Position numbers and translations under genes: made by a program. From an uncultured Flavobacteriales bacterium (GTDB taxonomy: Bacteria; Bacteroidota; Bacteroidia; Flavobacteriales; Vicingaceae): a DNA stretch of 9,771 nucleotides. The notes below the pieces were generated by a model. It was not told where the DNA came from. It made no database searches and saw only the letters and a list, made by a program, of their open reading frames with translations. The DNA is taken from contig CAJXFJ010000037.1 of NCBI GenBank assembly GCA_913052515.1, forward strand, positions 1-9,771, read 5' to 3'. Below are positions 1-5,185 of this stretch, piece by piece (position 1 is the stretch's first letter; each line of letters begins with the position of its first letter).

Positions 1-187
1 ATAAAACCGTTGCAGCTAAAACATTTTGATTATCATCTTCTAAGATTACTACTTCCTGAAAGGGACTTTTGATACTACGTAGTAGTGTTTGTTTGTTGGA
101 CTGTTGAAAAGGAGGGAAGCTCTCTTTTTCAAGTTGAAGCAGAAACGATAAATCCTGCTGATTGGCCTTACGAAAATTTAATTTCAT
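1..187 (-). CDS. GNAT-family N-acetyltransferase, N-terminal part (cut by window edge)
   Basis: The first 62 codons of a minus-strand gene whose 3' end lies outside the window. The protein begins MKLNFRKANQQDLSFLLQLE and continues with KESFPPF and a segment like SIKSPFQEVVILEDD, then LAATVL. The pattern (basic residue, A, two or three residues, DL, hydrophobics, LE, aromatic, then a beta-strand of hydrophobics followed by acidic residues) is the usual N-terminal half of a GNAT fold: strand 1, helix 1-2, strands 2 and 3. GNAT enzymes transfer an acetyl group from acetyl-CoA to an amine; the acetyl-CoA loop (Q/RxxGxG/A) would be beyond the edge, so the substrate cannot be stated. The start is ATG at 185-187: the ATG 4 nt upstream (189-191) hits a stop after seven codons. 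No Shine-Dalgarno is visible. Its whole 5' region is repeat copy 1. Family call fairly firm; subfamily unknown. Confidence 0.75.
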   Translation of the reverse strand, partial: MKLNFRKANQQDLSFLLQLEKESFPPFQQSNKQTLLRSIKSPFQEVVILEDDNQNVLAATVL

Positions 188-192
188 TCATG

Positions 193-401
193 TAATTGTA
201 TTTCGATGGGATTTTCAATGTATAGATTGTATAATACCCAAAGGCTAAGCTTGTTTCTTTTATAGTGCTTAACGGCGGCGAAATTACTATTTAAGCAGAT
301 ACCGTATTCAATTGTATAAAGTGACTTTAATTTTATTTTAAAGTCTAAGTGGTTGAAATAGAGTAATTTTTGACTTGGTTTGTTATTTCAAGGTAGTAAA
401 C
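193..401. repeat. Long direct repeat, copy 1 (128 bp identical core)
   Basis: Positions 193-401 match 3631-3839 in the same orientation at a constant offset of 3438 bp with no gaps. By eye, 193-320 is identical to 3631-3758 (128 bp), and 321-401 differs at 15 of 81 positions. The copy fills the entire gap between the GNAT start (187) and the lipoprotein stop (383-385) and also takes in the last six codons of the lipoprotein. It holds a small AT-rich hairpin (323-345) and a stop-free minus-strand frame that lacks a start codon. No terminal inverted repeats or transposase are seen. Confidence 0.95.
323..345 (-). terminator. AT-rich hairpin 38 nt after the lipoprotein stop (possible 3' end structure)
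   Basis: The arms gactttaa (323-330) and ttaaagtc (338-345) pair perfectly over 8 bp around a 7-nt loop. On the minus strand this lies 38 nt past the lipoprotein stop codon. The corresponding place in repeat copy 2 (3761-3783) keeps a hairpin of 9 bp with one bulged base although several bases changed. Only a very short T run follows, so intrinsic termination is uncertain; a 3'-UTR stabilising hairpin is equally possible. Confidence 0.35.
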
Positions 402-760
402 TCTACAGCTTGGCCAATTCTTGCTCCATTGGCATTTTTTGCAATTAGCCTATACTTAGTATTGGGGTCAAGTCCACCTATAACTCCAGTAACACTATTA
501 GCTCCTTGTCCAACGGCAACATTTATTCCCCCAACACAATTTCCTGCGGGACCAGTTACACACATGGCACATATATTGGCTTTTTTCTTATAACAAAGGG
601 TATAGTCTAAGCCTGGAGCTACTCGGTTATCCACTATAAAAAGCTCAACACTATTTGAGAATACTTCTTCTACCCGAATTTCATGATCAGCTCTTGAAGG
701 GCAACCTGATAATAAAATCCAAAAGAGAATAGCGCTAGAGAAGCGTAATAAATTTTTCAT
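383..760 (-). CDS. Small FN3-like outer-membrane-type lipoprotein
   Basis: A 125-residue protein of unrecognised specific family. It opens with MKNLLRF, a hydrophobic run (about 8-18) and a lipobox L17-S-G-C20, so Cys20 should be lipidated by Lgt and the protein anchored in a membrane facing the periplasm or outside. The rest (26-125) looks like one fibronectin type III-like beta-sandwich: the C-terminal stretch GLDPNTKYRLIAKNANG then AVEFTT fits the FN3 pattern L-x-P-x-T-x-Y...A-x-N-x-x-G...F-T-T. Cysteines 56, 64, 67 and 75 could form disulfides. ATG at 758-760 is the only sensible start because it begins the signal peptide; a strong Bacteroidota promoter lies just upstream. Monocistronic in appearance: 128 nt from the SGNH gene stop. 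The last six codons and the 3' flank are duplicated at 3631-3839, where the rest of the gene is missing. A role in surface binding is only inference. Confidence 0.8.
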   Translation of the reverse strand: MKNLLRFSSAILFWILLSGCPSRADHEIRVEEVFSNSVELFIVDNRVAPGLDYTLCYKKKANICAMCVTGPAGNCVGGINVAVGQGANSVTGVIGGLDPNTKYRLIAKNANGARIGQAVEFTTLK

Positions 761-784
761 AATAATTGTTTTTTCCTATTTCGT

Positions 785-814
785 CAAATATAGATAGAAA
801 TTTTAAGTAGTCAA
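785..814 (-). promoter_or_regulatory. Promoter of the lipoprotein gene (TTG-N19-TATATTTG)
   Basis: On the minus strand TTG (812-814) is followed after 19 nt by TATATTTG (785-792), a full match to the Bacteroidota sigma-70 pattern of TTG near -33 and TAnnTTTG near -7. The -7 element ends 24 nt before the ATG of the lipoprotein, giving an expected leader of roughly 20 nt. The TTG lies in agtcaataa (809-817), which has an inverted copy at 862-870. Confidence 0.7.
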
Positions 815-870
815 TAACTATTTATTATTTCTATTTGATTATTAACTAATTAATATGAAAATTATTGACT
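809..870. repeat. 9-bp inverted repeat around the lipoprotein -33 region
   Basis: agtcaataa (809-817) and ttattgact (862-870) are perfect inverted copies separated by 44 nt. The first arm contains the -33 TTG of the lipoprotein promoter. They could be paired operator half-sites or simply chance in AT-rich DNA. Confidence 0.35.
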
Positions 871-888
871 TGAAATATAGCGTTTCTA

Positions 889-1917
889 TTAATGGCTTTG
901 CTTTAAATTATTAACCAATTCTTCGGTGAATGAAATTGCTCCTTTTTTATTTAGATGATGAATATCAGCCCAATAAATGGAATCATTAAGAAAATGAAAA
1001 TTCTTAAAGCAGATTACATTTTTATCAGAATCGGAATTCATATAAAAAGTTTGTTTGTGGTTTTCTAAATTTTTTAAATCTCCTACTTCGGGTATGTAAA
1101 TTTTTGAAAACCTAAAATCATTAGCTGAACAAATTTCAAACGCTTTATTTACAAAATTTTCTTGAGAATTTTCATTAAATAGAGTGCTGTTGTAATTTAA
1201 ATAATGAAGCCATTTTCTATGATAAATTTTGATCTTCATTGAAAATGATTGATTACCCCTTTCTGATATAAATCTAAAATCGTTAAGATGAAGATTTGTC
1301 ATTTCTGTTCTATCCCGCTTAGCAGGTTTCAAAATATTATAGGAAGTAGCTTTTTCATATCTAACTCCAAAATGATAATTGGGGACATACGAAGTATCTA
1401 TTCGATCAAATGATGTAAGTGATAAATACTCAAAGACAAGAGCAGTTCTTTTAAAAATGTAAGTTAAAAAGTAAAGATTTAAGCGCTGACCATCTTTTAG
1501 GAGTTCTATAGGAGTATATAATAAAGGCGTTAGTTTATGAAGTTTTGAATATGAACTTTTCTTTTTATGAAAGATTACTTCTTTTGGTTTTAAATGCTTT
1601 ATTCTTTTTAAAAAAAAAAGACTTAAGTCATTTCCGAAGTGGTTAACGCCAAAGTTTAAAGCTTTAATATCGTTTGCGTTTAAAGTTGAATCACAAATGC
1701 CTCCTTGAACTAATGATGGCCCGAAAAAAACAATACTATTTTCTATTCTTTTTGGCTGATTATTGATGAGATTTAAATTCCATGCTACTTTTTCATAAGC
1801 AGTGTTTTCTGTTTTATAAACAATAAAATGGTCTGAAACCTTTATTTCACAAATTAGAAAAACAAAACACAGAGTGATTAAAGAAAATAGGACTGTATGT
1901 TTTAGAAATTGATACAT
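889..1917 (-). CDS. DltD-like SGNH-fold protein, partner of the MBOAT acyltransferase
   Basis: A 342-residue membrane-anchored protein. Residues about 7-24 form one hydrophobic segment (signal anchor), placing the rest outside the cytoplasm. Residues 61-73 read SIVFFGPSLVQGG, an SGNH block I-type motif with candidate nucleophile Ser68 (GPS instead of GDS). Near the C-terminus DIHHLN supplies the block V pair Asp318 and His321 (DxxH). The order, Ser early and DxxH late, matches DltD and PatB rather than AlgX/AlgJ, where the D-H pair comes first. A clear block III (GxND) is not visible; the place it might occupy has NHFGNDL (92-98). It starts 6 nt after the MBOAT stop, so the two are almost certainly co-transcribed. 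Known partners of this type move acyl groups (acetyl, D-alanyl) from the MBOAT channel onto a glycan. The substrate here is unknown; sequence divergence is high, so the enzyme activity is inferred. Confidence 0.7.
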   Translation of the reverse strand: MYQFLKHTVLFSLITLCFVFLICEIKVSDHFIVYKTENTAYEKVAWNLNLINNQPKRIENSIVFFGPSLVQGGICDSTLNANDIKALNFGVNHFGNDLSLFFLKRIKHLKPKEVIFHKKKSSYSKLHKLTPLLYTPIELLKDGQRLNLYFLTYIFKRTALVFEYLSLTSFDRIDTSYVPNYHFGVRYEKATSYNILKPAKRDRTEMTNLHLNDFRFISERGNQSFSMKIKIYHRKWLHYLNYNSTLFNENSQENFVNKAFEICSANDFRFSKIYIPEVGDLKNLENHKQTFYMNSDSDKNVICFKNFHFLNDSIYWADIHHLNKKGAISFTEELVNNLKQSH

Positions 1918-1923
1918 GTAATT

Positions 1924-3360
1924 CTAAAATTGAAAATAGATAAAATCTTGCTCATTATTGATATTAGCTGTAATGGTCAAAATCAAAATAATATAAATAG
2001 CCCACCTAGTTACTTTAGGAATGTTTTCCTTAAAATGTTCTATTGGAAATTTTTGTTTTCTTCCAATCCATTCGATTAAAATAAAAATTCCTAGTAAGGC
2101 TATAATTTTAGTTGATTCTAAATTTGGGATTGAAAATAGAGATGGAGAAAATATCCCTCCAATATAGCTGAATGCATGCGAGATGTTTTCTGCTCTAAAA
2201 AATATCCATGCTAAAAGCGTTAAACTAAAAGTCAGTAACATGGATAAAAACTCCCTTAAGCTTGGTAGATGGCTATTTTGAGCTGCAATATCCAAATTCT
2301 TTCGGTTGTTATTTGTTAATAAAAGGGGAATGAAATACACAGCATTTAGAGCTCCCCAAACAATAAAGGTCCAATTTGCTCCATGCCAAAACCCACTAAC
2401 AATAAAAATAATAAAGGTATTTCTTACTCTCATCCAAGTCCCCCCTCTACTTCCACCTAAGGGTATATAAAGGTAATCCCTAAACCATGTTGAAAGAGAG
2501 ATGTGCCAACGTCTCCAAAACTCTGCAATATCTCTTGAAAAATAAGGGAAGTTGAAATTTTGCATTAAGTTGAAACCAAAAAGGCGAGAAGTACCAATTG
2601 CGATATCAGAATAGCCTGAAAAGTCTCCATAAATTTGAAAGGTAAAGAACAAGGCACCTAGCACTAAAGTACTACCGGAATTGTCTGCTGAATTGTTGAA
2701 AATTAAGTTTGCATATTCGGCACAGTTATCAGCGATAACAATTTTTTTGAACAGGCCCCAAAGTATTTGACGCAGACCAATAATTGCTTCTGTATAATCA
2801 AAGGTTCGTTTTTTATAAAATTGAGGAAGTAATTGGGTTGCTCTTTCAATTGGCCCTGCTACTAATTGTGGAAAAAAACTGACAAAAGCTGAAAATGCTA
2901 TAAAATCATTTGTCGGTTTAAGTTTTCGTTTATATACATCGATTGTATAGCTTAAGGTTTGAAAAGTGTAGAAACTAATTCCAACCGGTAATATTATATT
3001 AAGGGAATTTGCGCTAATGTTTTGACCCAAAAAAGAGAATGCTGTTATGAAGTTATTTAGAAAAAAATTGTAGTATTTGAAAAAACCTAATAAGCCTAGG
3101 TTAACTAAAATACTTGACCACAATAGCGCCTTTCGTTTTAATTGACTTTCTTCCTTTTTTAGTCTTAGACCAATGGTAAAGTCAACTAGGGTACTGAATA
3201 AGATTAAGGAGAGAAATCTCCAATCCCACCAGCCATAAAATAAATAACTCGCAACAACAATCAGAAAGTTCTGCACTTTCAAGTTTTTGTTTGTTACAAA
3301 CCAATATAGTATAAAAACTATCGGCAAGAAAACAGCAAAGTCAATGGAATTAAAAAGCAT
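1924..3360 (-). CDS. AlgI/DltB-like MBOAT membrane O-acyltransferase
   Basis: A 478-residue polytopic membrane protein, the usual length for AlgI-type MBOAT enzymes. Hallmarks in order: N-terminal FNSIDFAVFLP; SYLFYGWWDWRFL (38-50); FFKYYNFF (93-100); LPVGISFYTFQTLSY (124-138); FFPQLVAGPIERA (162-174); YGDFSGYSDIAIG (244-256); FWRRWHISLSTWFRDYLYIP (281-300) and GFWHGANWTFIVWG (323-336), where His326 is the invariant catalytic MBOAT histidine. His286 is the other conserved histidine. These enzymes pass an acyl group, usually acetyl, across the membrane for transfer to an exopolysaccharide, teichoic acid or similar polymer. It is first in a two-gene operon with the SGNH protein (6-nt gap). No glycosyltransferase or polymerase gene is in the window, so the acceptor glycan is unknown. 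ATG at 3358-3360 begins the conserved N-terminus. No clear TAnnTTTG element was found in the 270 nt before it. Confidence 0.93.
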   Translation of the reverse strand: MLFNSIDFAVFLPIVFILYWFVTNKNLKVQNFLIVVASYLFYGWWDWRFLSLILFSTLVDFTIGLRLKKEESQLKRKALLWSSILVNLGLLGFFKYYNFFLNNFITAFSFLGQNISANSLNIILPVGISFYTFQTLSYTIDVYKRKLKPTNDFIAFSAFVSFFPQLVAGPIERATQLLPQFYKKRTFDYTEAIIGLRQILWGLFKKIVIADNCAEYANLIFNNSADNSGSTLVLGALFFTFQIYGDFSGYSDIAIGTSRLFGFNLMQNFNFPYFSRDIAEFWRRWHISLSTWFRDYLYIPLGGSRGGTWMRVRNTFIIFIVSGFWHGANWTFIVWGALNAVYFIPLLLTNNNRKNLDIAAQNSHLPSLREFLSMLLTFSLTLLAWIFFRAENISHAFSYIGGIFSPSLFSIPNLESTKIIALLGIFILIEWIGRKQKFPIEHFKENIPKVTRWAIYIILILTITANINNEQDFIYFQF

Positions 3361-3630
3361 AAATTCTTTCTATTCTTATAATTTTTTATGTAGTAAAGGG
3401 TTGTGAATCATAACCTAAATAGGCTTATGTCGTTTTTTTGATTAATTCATAAAAATAAGTGAAAGAAATAGATTAGATAAATAAATCATTAATCAAGAAA
3501 AGGGGGGAAGTAGTTAGGTTTTGAATAGATAATTGGGCTAAAACAAGAATCACTCTTAAAAGGGCTTAAAGGGAGTTGCATTTTAATAAAAAGGAGGGTT
3601 GTGCACTTATTCTTTAGGAGGTGAATTAAT

Positions 3631-3839
3631 TAATTGTATTTCGATGGGATTTTCAATGTATAGATTGTATAATACCCAAAGGCTAAGCTTGTTTCTTTTA
3701 TAGTGCTTAACGGCGGCGAAATTACTATTTAAGCAGATACCGTATTCAATTGTATAAATTGACTTTAAATTTATTTAAAGGTCTAAGTTGTTGGATTAGA
3801 GTGATTTTTGATGTGATTTACTATTTCAATGTTGTAAAC
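3631..3839. repeat. Long direct repeat, copy 2 (128 bp identical core)
   Basis: Direct copy of 193-401 at an offset of 3438 bp. 3631-3758 is identical to 193-320; 3759-3839 keeps 66 of 81 bases. Identity stops abruptly at both ends: the left side has no GNAT sequence and the right side has no lipoprotein coding sequence beyond its last codons. In copy 2 the minus-strand frame that is open through copy 1 has stops in its diverged part. Confidence 0.95.
3761..3783 (-). other. Hairpin in repeat copy 2, equivalent of 323-345
   Basis: On the minus strand gac-tttaaa pairs with tttaaa-gtc around a 4-nt loop, with one bulged C, giving 9 bp. Copy 1 forms an 8-bp perfect stem here, so pairing survived although three bases in this 23-nt stretch changed. 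Confidence 0.35.
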
Positions 3840-3841
3840 AC
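3821..3841 (-). pseudogene. Remnant of a lipoprotein paralogue: last six codons and stop
   Basis: Reading the minus strand, 3841-3821 gives V-F-T-T-L-K-stop, aligned base for base with E-F-T-T-L-K-stop of the intact lipoprotein (400-383). Four of the seven codon pairs differ at silent or near-silent positions (for example aca aca against act acc, tag against taa), which is the pattern expected of a once-coding paralogue. Upstream of this point the coding sequence has been replaced by GC-rich intergenic DNA. Confidence 0.5.
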
Positions 3842-3995
3842 CGCTACCGCGTGACTGCCCGCCTGCGGAACGGGGAAATTGGATTAATTAATGGTATTTT
3901 AGTTGCTAGATAGATACGCACGCGATTCAATCGCGCGGGAGCAAAGGTTTTATAATTATTAAATAATAAATTTATTCAAACCCCGCTATCGCGTG
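3840..3995. mobile_element. Possible small non-autonomous insertion (GC-rich, flanked by gtaaac)
   Basis: A 156-bp stretch whose two ends share a near-identical 13-mer, ccgctaccgcgtg (3841-3853) and ccgctatcgcgtg (3983-3995). It is bracketed by the hexamer gtaaac at 3834-3839 and 3996-4001, which could be a target-site duplication. Inside are GC-rich tgcccgcctgcgg (3856-3868) and the palindrome cgcgattcaatcgcg (3921-3935). It has no coding capacity and the ends are direct, not inverted, copies, so it is not a standard MITE. Confidence 0.35.
3921..3935. repeat. Perfect palindrome cgcgattcaatcgcg
   Basis: Two 7-nt arms around a single central base, in GC-rich sequence that contrasts with the AT-rich flanks. 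As RNA it would form at most a 5-bp stem with a 5-nt loop. Likely part of a dispersed intergenic repeat. Confidence 0.4.
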
Positions 3996-4039
3996 GTAAA
4001 CTTCTCCAACAAATAGATAAAAACATTGAAAATGAACCC

Positions 4040-4903
4040 ATGAAACGAATAATTACAGGGATTTTATTTAGCTGTTTAGGGCTTTCTTTTATAAATGCCC
4101 AAGTGGTTTTTAATAAGCAAGATAGTTTGTATTATTTAGATTCCTCTTACAAAGAGATTGCAGATGGAGTAGTAGGTTTTTATGACGATAAATATTTTGA
4201 AGATACAGGATATTGGTTAGAAGGAGACTCCATTGTCTTAGAGTTAGAAAAAGGTAAATTAATTAGTAAAGCAGCTTTTGATAGGAACGATAAATATCAA
4301 AAGTCTAAATATTACTATCAAGATAACCAAATTGTTGATGGAGTTTATGAAGAAGTTGTTCGAGTTTATAACCGTAAAGAAAAAACGTACGTTGAGACGG
4401 TTTACAGATACTCATTTGTAAATGGTAAAGAAGATGGTGTTTTTTATGAGTTCTACCGTTCCAACCCCGACTTCATAAAAACAATCGGTTCATATAAAAA
4501 TGGGTTAAGACATGGTTATATGATAAACTTCAAGAACAATGGTTTACCTCTCAAAGAATGGCTGTTTAAAAATGGAAAATCCGAGGGTTTAACTAAGACT
4601 TACTATGAAGACATAAATAGGTTAAAGTTCACAGGAGAATATGAAAATAATTTAGCACACGGAGAATACAAAAGTTTTTGGAGAAATGGTCAACTTAGAA
4701 GTGTTTTAACCTATGTTAAAGGACAGCAGCAAGGTTTATTAAAAGCATATTTGGAAGACGGAGAGTTGGCGTTTATTCAACATTATGAGGATGATAAGCT
4801 AATTAAAACAGAAATATACAAAGAGAAGTTACCCGCTGTTTTTACTAATGAATTTTTAAAGTATCCCGATTATACAAAAGCAGAAATCATAAAGAAATAT
4901 TGA
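4040..4903 (+). CDS. Secreted MORN-repeat protein (YwqK family)
   Basis: A 287-residue protein with a Sec signal peptide (KR, hydrophobic 5-18, cleavage likely after INA at residue 20) and no lipobox, so it should be periplasmic or released. The body carries at least five MORN_2-type repeats with the pattern Y/F-x-N-G-x-x-x-G-x-x-x-x-(Y/F)-x-x-x-G: FVNGKEDGVFYEFY (126-139), YKNGLRHGYMINFKNNG (152-168), FKNGKSEGLTKTYY (176-189), YENNLAHGEYKSFWRNG (201-217) and YVKGQQQGLLKAYLEDG (225-241). Databases often label this family toxin-antitoxin system YwqK family antitoxin; nothing nearby looks like a toxin, and the signal peptide argues against a cytoplasmic antitoxin role. The chosen ATG begins the signal peptide; an ATG 7 nt earlier ends in a stop after three codons. 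Monocistronic, flanked on both sides by GC-rich repeat islands. Function unknown. Confidence 0.85.
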   Translation: MKRIITGILFSCLGLSFINAQVVFNKQDSLYYLDSSYKEIADGVVGFYDDKYFEDTGYWLEGDSIVLELEKGKLISKAAFDRNDKYQKSKYYYQDNQIVDGVYEEVVRVYNRKEKTYVETVYRYSFVNGKEDGVFYEFYRSNPDFIKTIGSYKNGLRHGYMINFKNNGLPLKEWLFKNGKSEGLTKTYYEDINRLKFTGEYENNLAHGEYKSFWRNGQLRSVLTYVKGQQQGLLKAYLEDGELAFIQHYEDDKLIKTEIYKEKLPAVFTNEFLKYPDYTKAEIIKKY

Positions 4904-4944
4904 TTAAAAAGTATCTTAAATCAAAGCCAATTCAGCAATGAGTT

Positions 4945-4988
4945 GGCCGCGCTATTGCCGCTGGTGAAACGGGCAGGCATCGCGTGGG
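4945..4988. repeat. GC-rich intergenic island after the MORN gene
   Basis: A GC-rich stretch (ggccgcgctattgccgct followed by acgggcaggcatcgcgtggg) in otherwise AT-rich DNA. It shares words such as cgcta and cgcgtgg, plus cgggcag as the reverse complement of ctgcccg, with the island at 3841-3876 upstream of the same gene, but is not a clean copy. Probably a degraded member of the same dispersed repeat class. Confidence 0.35.
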
Positions 4989-5056
4989 ATGTTAGGCAAA
5001 TCATAGATTGAGATTAAGAATTTCTTTAACTTTAAACTTGTGAGTCTCCATTAGTT

Positions 5057-5071
5057 CGGACTTGCAGTCCG
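5057..5071. repeat. REP-like hairpin cggacttgcagtccg
   Basis: A 6-bp perfect stem (cggact / agtccg) with a 3-nt tgc loop, followed by cgttct. Compact GC-rich hairpins of this kind recur in intergenic regions of many Bacteroidota genomes and resemble REP elements mobilised by Y1 transposases (RAYTs). It lies between the 3' ends of the MORN gene and mnmE, a typical REP position. Confidence 0.45.
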
Positions 5072-5148
5072 CGTTCTAAGAAAAAATAGTACTTAAGGTC
5101 TGAAAGTAAAAGTCAATTCGAATCCCTATTTCATAAGTATGATAGGTA

Positions 5149-5176
5149 GTGGAAATGATGAATTAATTAGTTCCAC
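5149..5176 (-). other. Weak inverted repeat just after mnmE
   Basis: gtggaa (5149-5154) and ttccac (5171-5176) pair over 6 bp with a 16-nt loop, starting 10 nt past the mnmE stop on the minus strand. No T-run follows, so it is at best a poor terminator. The rest of 4904-5185 contains only the GC-rich island and REP-like hairpin listed separately. Confidence 0.2.
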
Positions 5177-5185
5177 ACACCAATT

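Larger units (their letters stand above)
3361..4039. other. Long intergenic region holding repeat copy 2 and GC-rich islands
   Basis: 679 nt without a credible gene between the divergent MBOAT and MORN genes. It holds 270 nt of AT-rich sequence (3361-3630) in which I see no gene, tRNA or clear promoter; then repeat copy 2 (3631-3839) with the paralogue tail; then a 156-bp segment (3840-3995) with GC-rich palindromic parts unlike its surroundings; then the short leader of the MORN gene. Its content looks like recombination debris and mobile-repeat insertion rather than lost sequence of a single gene. Confidence 0.7.

Noticed and set aside
193..401. CRISPR or phage attachment site
   Set aside because: Only two long copies 3.4 kb apart, no spacer array, no integrase or tRNA next to either copy.
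375..593. 72-codon plus-strand open frame
   Set aside because: Lies antisense within the lipoprotein gene; no promoter, no family resemblance, and the minus-strand frame has a signal peptide and FN3 pattern.
3489..3581. 30-residue minus-strand frame (starting MQLPLSPFKSDS) between copy 2 and the MBOAT gene
   Set aside because: No start signals, no family resemblance, and of a length expected by chance.
3643..3702. 19-residue frame (MGFSMYRLYNTQRLSLFLL) in both repeat copies, with aggag upstream of copy 2
   Set aside because: The aggag is more than 20 nt from the ATG and absent before copy 1; too short and without other support.
193..3839. Integron-like cassette with the repeat as attC site
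   Set aside because: Copy 1 has GCTTAAC (RYYYAAC-like) but no properly placed GTTRRRY partner, copy 1 and copy 2 differ at the candidate partner, and only one interval exists with no integrase.
193..3839. Insertion sequence or composite transposon
   Set aside because: The repeats have no terminal inverted repeats, no target duplication, and no transposase lies in or between them.
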